Shown here: positions 12,038-24,244 of the stretch, piece by piece
Layout: each line of letters opens with the position of its first letter
How positions within the stretch are numbered: position 1 is the first letter of the stretch
Assembly (NCBI GenBank): GCA_028023455.1
Contig: JAQFVV010012396.1
Location: 6,052,085 to 6,116,084, forward strand
Length of the DNA stretch: 64,000 nt
Origin: Epiperipatus broadwayi
Taxonomy: Eukaryota > Onychophora > Udeonychophora > Euonychophora > Peripatidae
Reading direction: 5' to 3'
Translations under genes and position numbers: made by a program
Notes under the pieces: model-generated
What the model was told of the DNA's origin: nothing
Database searches by the model: none
Seen by the model: only the letters and a program-made list of their open reading frames with translations

Positions 12038-15000
12038 ATGAAAATTAAAATTGCTTCTTTTAATGTATGGGGTTTGAATTCAATAGAAAAGATATTTAAG
12101 TTGAAACAATGGATCAAGGAAACAAAACCTCATATAATGGGACTGCTTGAAACCAAAATTTATGCAGGGTCACAAATTGATCCAGCAAAATTTCTAAATA
12201 GTGAGGGCTTTGTTGCATGTTCAAGAGACTCTACCTCTCCATCAGCTGGTACAGGTCTTTTGATAGCTACTGCTTGCCAGTTTACCAATTTTCAAATCAT
12301 ATACATTGATGCAAATCTATTAATCGTTACTTTATTTCACAAAATAATTAAAATAAATGTAATCTTTGTTTATATGCCATTGCAAAAATATAAAATAAAT
12401 ACAATAATTGCCACAATTAATTCAACACTGGGATCTACAGCTAATCCAACAATTTTGATTGGAGACTGCAATGTAACATATGATGAGTTTATAAATAAGT
12501 GGATACATAAATTATCAATTCCATTGATGAGTGCAAGGGGTTACTTACCTGAAGATGCTGTTTCATTTCATAATGGCCGATTTTCATCATTAATTGATCT
12601 TTGTTTTTACTCTCCAGTGTTTCATCATCTAATAAGCATGAAGTTAATCCCTTCAGCAATTTCTGATCACTCAGCTCAGTTCATATCAATTGACCTCAGT
12701 AATATACAAGTCTCTAGAATGCAATTAACTAGAACAATAAGAATGTTGATTCCAACCTTAACACCCGAATTTATTTTTTCAGAGACTTATATTATGTGGA
12801 ATAAAATTCTTTCAATGACCTTTAACCCAATACAGCAATATTTAGCTTACATTAATATCCTGTCAAGAGCGGAAGAGCATACACGTGAAAAATCAGCCAC
12901 CTCCCTCAGGGTTGTTGAAGCTTGCAGAACAAATTCATAAACGTATTGTGGCCATAACTCCTAATCAGCACACACAGAAACGTATACATATACTAACAAA
13001 TGCTTATAACAAAGCATGTGAAACACTGAAGAGCTATTTAAAAAATAAAAAAAGTAGAATATGCCTAATGCATCAACACACATGGACTCGGCAATATATT
13101 AGATGGGCATTAGGGAGGGGACCTGAAATCAAAGTGCCATTAGCAATTAAAATAAACAATGAAACATTTACTGGAAATAATATGATATTACCAATTCTTA
13201 ACTATTTTAAAGATAAGCTGGGACCAGGAAAATTGATACAATACCAGCCAAATGTATTTGGAATGGCAGAGACTGAATCACCATATACTATAGATGATTT
13301 TATAATGAAAATGAATCAAATGGACAACAACTGTCACCCAGGAAGCCCTGGAATTCCACTGTTCATATTAAAACACCTTGACAAACTGACTAGCAAATGC
13401 CTGTGTCAGCTGGCAAATTATTTATCGCAGGGAATAATAACAATGGAGGGAGTTAATACAATCACGATCGTGCCGTTTAATAAAAATAAAAGAAGCCCAT
13501 TCCTTTGTTATCAGAGATAAGGCCAATATCAATGGGTCCATTGCCCATAAAGATTTTAGAGAAAGTAATTAAAGATAAAATAGAACCATTTATTTTACCG
13601 ATGATTTCACCAGCTCAGTTTGCTAAAAAACATTCATCTACCACACAAGCTGCTATGTTATTTAAGGCTATTTTGACATCAGTTAGAGAAAAGAAAAGAT
13701 ATGGCCCGATTGTTGTACAGCTGGATATTGCTTCAGCTTTTGACAATGTTGATATATCTATACTGTTGAGATTATTGAATGACACTGAAATGCCAAAATC
13801 ACATATATATGTTATAACAAATTTACTCTTAAATCGTGAGCTTCACATTACTCTAAATGGCAGAAATTCACCAGCTTTCACACCAACTAAATCACTTTCA
13901 CAAGGGTCTCCACTTAGTGCCATCTTATTTATTTTATATATAAATCCCCTTCTTGTCCGATTACAACAGGCATTTGAGGGAATGGAAATCCCAGGAACAG
14001 GTCAAAAATTGACATGTATTGCATACATGGATGATATTACAGTTTTCCTGAAATCAAAAAGGCAGATACCAAAACTACAGATGATTTTAGAAGAATACTC
14101 AAAGGAATTTAAACTAAGTTTCAATCCAGAAAAAACAGCAGCATGGACTATATTCACAGGAAGGCCATGTACATCCATTTTCCAGGCAAAGCCAGGCTCA
14201 TTCCTTGGATTTCCATTCCATCTAGGGACTACTGGTATGAGATGTCATTTGCAGAACAAATTGAAAAATGAAATACAGAAAATAGCAGACTCTCTATCCA
14301 ATACCTATATGTCAGTATATTCCAAGATTCAATTGATTAATAGTTTGATGATGACTAAGATAGTTTACTTTATGCCAGTGGTTGCTTTCTCAAAAGCTTT
14401 TATCTCCAAAATTAAGACCATTTGCAATCAACTACTATGGTCAAGGAAAGTCGTGGCAATATCAATGGCAAAACTATGTCAGCCATTGAATAAAAATGGT
14501 TTGGGCTTACATGATATTGGTATTTTTGCAAAACAGAGAATGATGAACAATATAATTGATATTATTAAACAATTTCCAAAAATTAAGCAGCTCATAGAGG
14601 TCATTCCAACTGATAAACCACCACCAAAAAAATTATCATATTTTGAACAATTAATACATCTTTGTAAAACAGAATCAAAAATCCCAGAGCAATTTATTAA
14701 TAAATACAAATACTGGGAAATTTATGAATTAATGCATGAAGATAATAACACAATTGCTTTAGAACCAATACTGGGAATTAATAATAAGCAATTGGTTAAA
14801 AGGTATAAACGATGGGCCTTAGAACCAAAGTTTTTCAATTTTCTAATAAAACTTAATCTATCTGCATTACCTACCACATATTTTCTTTGCCATAAAAGAC
14901 TGTATACGTCAATTGATCCCTTTTGTGGGTTATGCCATCGAGCTGAGGAAACCCTATCACATCTGCTATATCACTGTGAGGGACTTAGGCACATAAGAAA

Positions 15001-15277
15001 TCTCATAACTAGCAGTTACAGGAGGTCTAATGTAACAATGCATCAATTGATTTCTGCATTTAGAGAAGGATTAACACCAAGTGTCAGGGCAGCAACCTTT
15101 GTGCTATATGCATACTGGTGTACTAGATGCACTTTTCTAATTGGTAACAATTCCAGGAGACATTCAGTTACTTTTTCAAATAAACTTGAAATAATACAGA
15201 AAAGGGATAAGAGACTGGCCAGACCTGACATTTATGCAGCAACCTGGTCATTACTTAAAATTAGATCTATGTTATAG
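12038..15277 (+). pseudogene. LINE ORF2: APE endonuclease + reverse transcriptase, two frameshifts
   Basis: ORF2 nicks the target and copies the RNA onto it. The first frame (12038-12940) is the endonuclease: FNVWGLN near residue 8, catalytic Glu in LLETK (38), IGDCN (141-145) and a terminal SDHS (209-212). Frame shifts near 12890 and 13505 break the protein. The last frame (13505-15277) holds the RT: RPIS, LDIASAFD (motif A, residue 73-80), SQGSPLS (motif B, 132-138) and YMDD (174-177) in place of the YADD or FADD common in LINEs. The C-terminus has CGLCHRAEETLSHLLYHC, the usual LINE C-terminal Cys/His pattern. Full length would be about 1080 residues, normal for the type. Confidence 0.88.
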
Positions 15278-15496
15278 TGAATTGAGGAAATTAAACATTA
15301 TAAAAAAACTTAGAAGGATATGCATGTCAAATTAGCAACAAGGACAATTTAGCAACAATTTTTTCCTTTCTATTATAAGTAATTGATTTGCTAATGGTGT
15401 TCAAATGATAATGGACAATCCAGGATATTATATGTAGACAAACTATGTAAATGCAAAATTTGTAATTCTTTTGAGACAATAAAGGCCTTTTGAAAC

Positions 15497-15886
<390 letters not shown>

Positions 15887-16930
15887 GGTGTTAGTAATAT
15901 ATAAAGATATAATTTGGAAATCTGCTGAACTCAAATATTTTTTTTATTATCACTGTAATAAATCTGGAATTTGGAGATAGACACTTTCTGTATATATTTT
16001 TTGTATTTTGTTTATTTCTTTCCATTTATATCTCGAAATTAAGAAAGTGGATGTAAATTTACAAAAATAGTTTTTTGATCAAAGCAGATAAACATCAGAA
16101 ATAATTTTACTTTAAACCAATCTGATAAATAGTAAGAATGTCAATTAAAATATTATCAGATTGGAAATCAATTGTGTGCCAAAATATTTGTATTTTTTAT
16201 TGTAATTGATTTAAAGAAATGGAAAAAAAGAAAAAAGATTCGAGAAGAAAGTTCATGGCATCCAGGTAGGCAAAGGAAGAGGGTATAAGACAAAGAAAAG
16301 AAATAGGAATTATTGGTTTTAAAGAAACTGCAAAAAGGACAAATAAGTAAAATAAGTGATATGAATAAAGTGGGATAAAACTAAAGTGTGTTGGACTCCT
16401 ATCTAATGCTTCATGAATCATCGGAAGCCCTGCTACCTGCCTATCACCATCAAATATTGCATTAAAGACTTTTGCTGACAAATATAGGAAATCTTAAATG
16501 TGACTCTCAACTGAAGATTGGATCTCCAGAAAAGAAACAAAGAATAAACTTTATAATAATCAATATGTCCAGTCTCTCAAATATAAGCTTACCAACATGT
16601 AATAATAAGAACAAAAGTAAATTGACTTATTTACATTTCTATTTATACTACAATGGAATAATTAAAGTATTTACATGATGTTTATCCAAAGAAATCAATG
16701 AAATTTTTAGATGATTTTTATTTTATATAATTCTATGTATGCAGTTTTAAAATTTAAGAGCAATTTGTATTCTTAACATATTGTACACCTATATAAGATG
16801 TGCACACTGTTGTTACATAACATATACATTGATACACACATACTTTGTCCTGGAAATATATATAGCAGCTCAACCTATTATTACTTTAGTGCTTGAACAG
16901 CATTTAATCTTCCAAAGCAACTGACCATAC
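15887..16930. other. AT-rich DNA, no recognised gene
   Basis: No domain-bearing frame, RNA gene or clear repeat seen. Confidence 0.45.
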
Positions 16931-16941
16931 AATTATTTTTA

Positions 16942-17247
16942 TGTGATAATATGATGGACTATTTCCATCATCTATCATTAAATGTTGAATGTATAGAAAA
17001 TTTTAAACTTTATTTAAACTTCTGAAATTCAGACAACTTGTTAGTAATAACACACAAATAGGCAACATGGCTAATATTTTGAACTATTATTCTCCAATCT
17101 TTTTCAGGTGTTGTTGGCCTGACCAGACAATATTAGCATAAAAGTTAAACTTACACCTTTAGATTCCTGGATATCGAATTCTAAGGCAACATTCTAACCA
17201 ACTGAGCTATTCTGTCAAAGGCAACAGATAATAGAAATTTCATATAC
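16942..17247 (-). repeat. Left inverted arm with tRNA-like segment (PLE terminal repeat)
   Basis: Read on the minus strand it matches the right arm 17938-18252 over about 300 bp with scattered substitutions and small gaps. It contains an A-box-like TAGCTCAGTTGGTTAGA (minus strand, within 17141-17217). The match extends past the tRNA-like part toward the PLE fragment (AACAGATAATAGAAATTTC), so the arms are more than two separate SINEs. Confidence 0.75.
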
Positions 17248-17279
17248 CTAACATAAAATTATAATATTGCTATGGATCA

Positions 17280-17868
17280 GAGCAGAGGAAGTTTATTTAG
17301 AAATCGTGATTTGAAAAATGAAAAGATTTACATAGAACAAACTCCCATGAAGAATGGTTATTCATCAGTTATTATCAAGAAAACATTTAATAGACAACAA
17401 AAAGAGACACCAAAATAAAAAATAATTATTGTATTTCTAGTGTATCTATACATCCCAGGAATGGAAGACAAATTACAGAAAATCTGCATTCAATATAACG
17501 TTAGAATAGCTTCCCAAAGCCATACCACACTTCGAGGAATTCTAATTTCTACAGAGCATAAAACAGAAATGCTGAAAAACAAAAACTGCATCCATGAAAT
17601 ACCATATGAATATGAAAGGAAATATACTGGTAACACATATTGACCTGTTAAACAGCGAGTGAAAGAACACAATGTAATGGTTAAAAGAGAGAAAATAGAT
17701 GTGTCTACAGTAGCAGATCATGTATGTACTAATGATTATTTGTTCAAATGGGAAAATACAAAAATATTGAATAGAGAGGAAAAGGTGCAAAGAAAAAAAT
17801 TCAAGGAAGCAGCTCATATAATAATGACAAATAATCCTATAAATCAAGCCCATGATAGCAATACATAA
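17280..17868 (+). pseudogene. PLE C-terminal fragment with GIY-YIG endonuclease
   Basis: PLEs pair a telomerase-like RT with a C-terminal GIY-YIG nuclease. This fragment shows only the C-terminal part: the connector leading to YIPGMEDKLQKI (about 17452), then the GIY-YIG signature region (NCIHEIPYEYERKYTGNT) followed by VKQRVKEH and a conserved tail to the stop at 17868. One in-frame TGA at 17641-17643 sits where PLEs usually have Arg, consistent with CGA to TGA decay, and a TAA lies upstream near 17416. The zinc-binding-type Cys residues common in PLE nucleases are partly replaced here. No RT motifs are present, so it is a 5'-truncated copy. Confidence 0.78.
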
Positions 17869-17937
17869 TGTATGGAAGCTTCTAATTAACCTCGCTCTTA
17901 GAAAAACGTATTTTAAAAAAACAATCCTTATTGATAA

Positions 17938-18252
17938 GTATATGAAATTTCTATTATCTGTTGTCTTTAATAGAATAAGCTCAGTTGGTTAGAGTGTTGT
18001 CTTAGAATTCGCTATTCAGGAATCTATAGGTGTTCGTTCGATTCCTATACTAATAGTGTCACTGGTCAGGCCAGCAACACCTGAAGAAGAATGGAGAATA
18101 CTACTACTTGAAACATGTAATTATTAGCCTATGTTGTCTATTTGTGTGTTATTACTATCAAGTTGTGTTTGACAGGTTTAAATAAAGTTTAAAATCTTCT
18201 ATACATTCAACATTTAATGATAGATGATGAGAATAGCCCACAAGTTATCATA
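17938..18252 (+). repeat. Right inverted arm with tRNA-like segment (PLE terminal repeat)
   Basis: Partner of 16942-17247. At 17973-18052 it carries a tRNA-like head: A-box AGCTCAGTTGGTTAGAGTG and B-box-like GTTCGATTCC. It lies about 70 bp after the PLE stop codon. Inverted terminal copies around a truncated body are a known PLE arrangement; the tRNA-like head could also mean an embedded SINE with an RNA polymerase III promoter. Confidence 0.75.
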
Positions 18253-18571
18253 TCTAATATACCATCATTGTAAACCTTCAGGCAAGTACAATTATTTTGT
18301 TTTGTGAAGGCTAGTACAGTAGTATGAGTGGTAAACTCAAGCTGCAGCTTTCCGTATTGATTCTTAATTGAGAAATTTTTTTGAAAAAAAATCTGTTCGT
18401 TTCATTAGAATTGCTGTGCTTATCTTGTTATTTTATGCCACAATGTCGCTTGATCTCTCAAGCAACTGATCTCATTTGGTTATTTTATTTTCATCAAACA
18501 ATTCTTAATTAATTGATTCAACTTGTAACTTTACTGACTTAAGTTAATGTTTATTTAATTATGATTCATTC

Positions 18572-18838
18572 AATTTTCTGTTTATCATTGCCGTACCTTA
18601 TACATGTGTGTGTAATTCAATGCCCAAGATACTTTAATGAGCAGTGCTAATGACGAAAACAGATGTTTTGACTGGTTGTTTTATCGTTTAAGCAATGTCT
18701 CCATTAAATTTTCTGTTTATCATTGCCGTACCTTATATATGTGTGTGTGTAATTCAATGCCCAAAAGTCCATTGATGAGCAGTGCTAATGACGAAAACAG
18801 ATGTTTCCCAGGTTAATTGTTTTATCGTTTAACACGAT
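18572..18838. repeat. Tandem duplication, about 135-bp unit
   Basis: AATTTTCTGTTTATCATTGC begins at 18572 and again at 18707, and both units continue in parallel through GAGCAGTGCTAATGACGAAA to TTGTTTTATCGTTTAA. They differ by a few substitutions and a TG-repeat length change. Confidence 0.9.
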
Positions 18839-19164
18839 TTGTAATAATTATTAGAGTTAAGAAAATGGAATTTGTATGCCTTTAACGTAATTAAGATGTT
18901 AAGATTTTTTAATAATAATAATAAGTCAAGTAATGGACTTTCTTCATTTCTTACATTTAAGGGTACATATTTATATCGAAAATTTATAGCATACGTTTCT
19001 GTTTTTTTTTTAATTTGTATTAAGCAATGTCTCCATTCTAGTTGCAAACTTACCCCTTATTTATTAAATACTTTTGTTTTAACTAAATGTATACATCTTT
19101 TTTGTAGTGCTCATTTTTTTCTATTAAAAAAACTATTAAACGATCCCTAATACGCGATTGATAA

Positions 19165-19600
19165 GGCTGTTGATCACGTGATCATCTAACTGCTCCCCGT
19201 CTCCAGTCTTCCGGCCAATCTACGATATTTCTTTAATATAGTCAATTATAACAAGTTGTTTTCTATAGCGTTATATTTTAATTCCACTCTTTAAATATAG
19301 TTTCGAACTTTTCTAAATTTTTAAACCCTTTATTAAAAAGTAAGTATAATCATTTATTGATTTCATTTTAAAACTGTACTTGGTGAACCCTAGATAGTTT
19401 TAGTTGGTTTGTAAGTTTTTCTACACGTAGTGATTACGCTTTCAAATTTCTTTTAACTATTGGAGAAATATACATGTCAGAAGTAATTGTTACAGTAGTA
19501 GAAAACTGCTGCTTTTATATTTATAAATTCTTTACACGTTTTAATATTGCTATATTTTATTCCACACTTTTTTTTTCCAGCTTTAATATGGAACGTAATC
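19165..19600 (+). promoter_or_regulatory. Promoter-like cluster with possible 5' splice site and acceptor
   Basis: A palindromic E-box (TGATCACGTGATCA, 19171-19184) is followed within 40 bp by an ETS-type site overlapping a CCAAT box (CTTCCGGCCAATC, 19208-19220), in a locally GC-richer patch. Downstream lie a good donor (GTAAGTATAA, GT at 19340) and an acceptor with a T-rich tract ending CAG at 19580. An ATG just after it opens only a six-codon frame. This could be a non-coding first exon of a host transcript or chance; no transcript evidence is available. Confidence 0.25.
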
Positions 19601-20741
19601 CAATCTAAATTAGTAATTAATTTTGAAACCAATACTGTAAAATAAACTTACAGGTTTAACATTTTTTCACAAAATGTATGTATAATAAAAAGGAAGTCAT
19701 TAAAATAGGATAATAGCTTTTATTGTGAATTCTGAAAATAAAAAATAACTGGTATTTTTTTTTTTTTTTTAAATTAAAACTCAATAAAATAATAAATGAT
19801 TATACCTGTTTAGAATATTTAGATTGTTATTTGGTTTGAATTTTAGAAAAACTATAATATTTTTCTCTAATAATTAAATGGAATAAATGTGATCAATTAT
19901 TTTCTCATTGTTTGATCCAAGAAATTCATATCTATAAACTTTTGCCACAAGTTGCACGTGTAAATTATGTTTTACAGAGTTGCAGCCTGTTATGTTTATA
20001 TGTATGTTAAAATATGTACACATAAAGCTAAAAAACAGTTATCAACAATTGTGATATATATGTGTGTGTGTATTGAAATACATACACATTTAAAGTTTTA
20101 AAAGTAAGTGTAATAAATTTAAGTAAAATAATGAAACAGTAGATAAAAGTAATAGTGTTACTAAAAGATTAATGCTTATATAAGGCTAAAACCTTAGTAC
20201 ATGCGCCTTGAGTGCTTAATATTAACAAGAGAGACCTCTACAAATCATAACGCAAGATTCGACTTTATATCCAGGAAACAATCTTAATTAAATTCTTAAA
20301 AAAGCAAAAGAAGTAATAGAATTCCATTAGAAAATAATCTAATTAATAATTTAAAAGATTTTACTAGTAACCAGATGCATTTACAGATTTAAAAAAACAA
20401 TCTCACAGGAGCTAAGTGGCTCAACCAATTAGAACAAGAGTTCTAATAATTAATTATAAGAGAAGAATTAATCTAAAAGAGGAACTTGAGAAATGCTTGT
20501 GGAAGCTGCATGAGTGCAGATGTACTTGCAAAGACATGGTGCTAGATGTCACTCTGTGTTGGTTTAGATAGCTTCTAACACAAAGAAACTTGCCACCAGA
20601 TGTGCATAGCAAGTCTTAAGGATTTGAACAGGTCATACTAGCCTTCATTATTATTTTAGTTCTGTAAGTATTTAAGTTGTAAATAATTTGTTAATATGTA
20701 TATATAATATTTATATTCTTATGTGTGTATTATTTTTTATT
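19601..20741. other. AT-rich DNA, no recognised gene
   Basis: Left flank of the gypsy insertion. Nothing recognisable seen in it. Confidence 0.45.
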
Positions 20742-20746
20742 AAATC

Positions 20747-21420
20747 TGGGATGTACTTGATATAATGTTACGAGAAATAATCGAATACACCCAATTCAAG
20801 TAACTATTACTCTCTTGCATGAAATTAAGATATCCCACTTAACAGATACAAGATTTTATTAGTATAAAAATTAACAAGCATTTATAAACAGGATTATCAG
20901 TAGTTTACTAGCGCCTGTAAGGCTTACAAAAATAATAAGACAGGTATAGTCTGTATAATTACCCTAGGTCGGTCTTTATTACCTTCAGACCCGAATATCT
21001 GGTTCTCCCATCGTTGGTCCTGTTCCGAAATTCACGCTACACATAAGTCTCTCAGAAAAACAGGACTGATGTTGACTTGACTTTTTCCCGCTAGATTGTA
21101 TCTCTTTGTGTTCTATTGTTTATTCCTTAACAATTTTGTTCGCAAAAGTATTCTGGGATTATTTCTGAACTAATTAATTAAATTGTTCTTTACATTTTTA
21201 ATCCTTCATTTAATTAATTAATTATTCGGATCTTCCATCTTATTTTACACCTTGCGTTTTATAAAATATATATATGAAAAACCATTTGTAATTTTTAATT
21301 TTCGTTTTTATTAAATCAACTCATTTACTTTCACATGTAATTATTTAACACTTTTAACTTCTGGAGTACACACAATTTCACACGTATTTTTCTTAATATT
21401 AATCGTACTACAACATAACA
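20747..21420 (-). repeat. Gypsy 3' LTR (left copy)
   Basis: 674 bp, TG...CA. It matches 25316-25999 with roughly 15 substitutions and three short indels by my count (about 2% divergence), indicating a fairly recent insertion. Confidence 0.93.
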
Positions 21421-21434
21421 ATTCCTCCCCTACT
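21421..21434 (-). promoter_or_regulatory. Polypurine tract
   Basis: On the minus strand AGTAGGGGAGGAAT directly abuts the 3' LTR, the position where plus-strand DNA synthesis is primed in LTR retrotransposons. Confidence 0.85.
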
Positions 21435-21457
21435 CCAGAAGTTACAGTTTATCCATC

Positions 21458-24244
21458 TTATACATATTCTTTTAAGTACAAAGGTCTTCTGGTGTGTATT
21501 TTATCCTCTTCTACCGCATCTTCTTGGATGTCGGTCAGTAGCATCTGTTTATCTAAATTCTTTTCATTTGCATGTTGAAACTGCTGGAACATATCTAGTT
21601 GTATGTCATCTTCACTTTTACGAATATGATTTTTATGACGCTTATATATAATTCCATTTTCGTCCTTAATATCATAAATTTGCTTTGATCGCGCCCATTC
21701 AATTTTTCCATTAACCCATTGTTTATGTAGTATATCTCTGAATATTACCATGTCTCCAATGTTAAAGTTTTTCACTGGGTCTTGATTATATTTATATATA
21801 TGTGTATCAGGTCGCAAAAAATCTAAATTAGTTCGTATTTTCCGACCGAATAACATTTCAGCTGGCGATTTTCCAGTCGTTGTTGATGGAGTTATATGTT
21901 GATACATCATGAATTCCTGTAAGACATTTTTCATATCCATATTTTTGTTTTTTCTTAAATATTTCTTCACTTGCCCTACCGCGTTTTCTGCCAAACCATT
22001 TGATTCAGGGTGGTAAGGGGGTGTAAATACATGTTTGATGTCCCATTTCTCAAATTGTATTTTTAGTTCTCTCGCAAATCCAGTTCTGTTGTCCGAGATG
22101 ATTATTTGTGGAAATCCATGTATATAAAATATGTCTATTAAACATTTTATTGTTTCGTTTGTACTCGTATTTTTAACCTCGTGGCATTCTATCCATTTAG
22201 AGAAAACATCAATTAAAATTAAATAATTTCTTCCCTCTATTGGACCCGCATGGTCTATATGCAGTCTTTGCCACGGATATATTGGTTTAGGCCAAGAAGA
22301 ATATTGTTTATTCGGCAGAGCTATTTCAGACTTACATTTATCACATTTCTTAATATACTTTTCAATATCATTACTTATCTGCGGCCACCAAACATAACTC
22401 CGAGCTAGAGCTTTAGCTCGCACAATGCCTGGGTGCCCCAGATGCAAAAGTTCTAGAACTTTCATTCTTCCTATAGGAGGTATAACTACTCTGTCTCCCA
22501 TATTAATACACCCTTTACAGACCGACAATTGGTCTCTATTGACCCAAAACCCCATTGCTAAATTTTCAGGTTTTTTATTAGGCCAACCTTTGCTTATCCA
22601 TTTCTTAAGCAACGCATACCCGTCATTTTCATTTGTCCATGTCTGAACTACTTTTCTATTTATGACTTGTGATTTCATATTGTCAATATGATTAACTTCC
22701 ACATCACTTTCATAGTTGTCATTATTTTCAGGCACTCTGGATAGAGCGTCCGCATGAGAAATTATCTTTCCTTTTTGATATTTTAGATTGAAATCGTAAG
22801 CAGTAAGTGTATTAGCCCATCTGAGCATGCGTGGACTTAAATGCTCTGGCATCGGACGATCTTTTCCTATAATCCCTAACAAAGGTTTGTGATCTGTTAC
22901 TAATTCAAATTTTTGTCCATAAATAAACTGGTGAAATTTTTTCACAGCAAACATAACTGCCAAAGCTTCTTTGTCCAGCTGACTATTTTTTTCAGCTTTA
23001 GACAAAGTTCGAGAAGCGTAAGCTACAGGACGTTCATGACCGTCTATTTGATGCGCTAAAACTGCTCCGATTCCGTATTGTGATGCATCTGTAGTAATAG
23101 TGATGTCTTTGTCGCTATCAAAATGCACTAATAAGCTACTAGAGGTTAACAATTCCTTAACTGCTTTAAACGCTTTTTCATGTTTGGTATTCCAAATGCA
23201 TTTCTGATCTTTGCGTAGCAGCTCGTATAGAGGAGTTGCAACCATCGCTTTGTTCTTTAGAAAAGGTTTGAAAAAATTAATCAAACCTAGGAAAGCTTGA
23301 AGTTGCTTGATATTTATTGGGCTTGGAACATTTTTGACTGCCCTAAATTTTATCAGTTAATGGACTTTTTCCGAAATAAGATGGCCTAAAAACTTTAATT
23401 CTTCAGTTTCCCAAACGCATTTTTTAACATTTAATTTTACCCCTGCGTTATTTAGTTTTTCGCATACTTTCCAAATTTTAATTCTTAATTTCTCTGGTGA
23501 TGTCGCAGTAATCAAAATGTCGTCATAATATGGCGTCACTCCTTCCAAGCCTTGTAATATTGAATTTATTTTTGCTTGAAATATGTTTGGAGCTGATGTA
23601 ATTCCAAAAGGGAGACGATTACATTTGAATAATCCAAAAGGGGTTGTAATTGCCAATAACCGAGCTGTATCATCCGTAACTTTTAGTTGGTGATATGCCG
23701 AATTTAAATCCAATTTTGCAAAATTTTTTGCTTTAGCTAGATTACTGAGAATCTCACATACATTCGGCACCGGGTAAGCTCCTTTATTAAGATACTTATT
23801 TACTGTTGTTCTATAATCTCCACACAGCCTAATTTTTCCATCTGGTTTTGTTAACACGACAATTGGCGTGGCCCAATCTGCTTCCTCAATTGGGGATAAC
23901 ACGTCTTTTTTAACTAACGCTTCTATTTTTTCCTCTACTAACTGCCTTTGGGCAAACGGTATTTTTTTCGGTTTACAAATAACCGGTTTAGCATTTTCAT
24001 TTAATTGCAAGTCAATGGGCTTTGATTTTATCAAGCCTAAATCTTCGGTAAATAAATTCGGATATAACTCTATCATTTCTTTTTCAACCGAGACCTTTTT
24101 AACTATATTAATTTTAATGCCTAAGTCTTTAAACCAGTTTCTTCCTATTAGTGGACTAGTATCTTTATCTACTATATATATAGGTAATTTGTAGTTTTTA
24201 TTTTTAAACCCAACTATTACTTTAGATTTCCCAATTAACTTGAT
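21458..24244 (-). pseudogene. pol: Gypsy pol: RT, RNase H, integrase
   Basis: One long minus-strand frame from near 24244 to 21458, broken by a single TAA at 23357-23359. RT part (24076-23360): LDLNSAYHQ motif and YYDD, about residues 122 and 183 of that piece. RNase H part: DAS, KEALAV and TDHKPL give the Asp/Glu/Asp set. Integrase: an HLGH...CDKC zinc-binding region, then HIDHAGP, ISDNRTGF and NGLAE for the DDE triad. The second catalytic site reads SDNRT rather than the usual SDNGT, and the D-to-E spacing is about 34, one short of the common 35. After the core a chromodomain-free C-terminus follows. The preceding gag/protease frame differs by one shift near 24245. Confidence 0.92.

Noticed and set aside
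18060-18180. Possible hammerhead (CTGAAGA ... TGAAACATGTA) in the right tRNA-like arm
   Set aside because: Box order and a palindromic ACATGT are present, but the proximal part of stem I and stem II do not pair in either arm copy.
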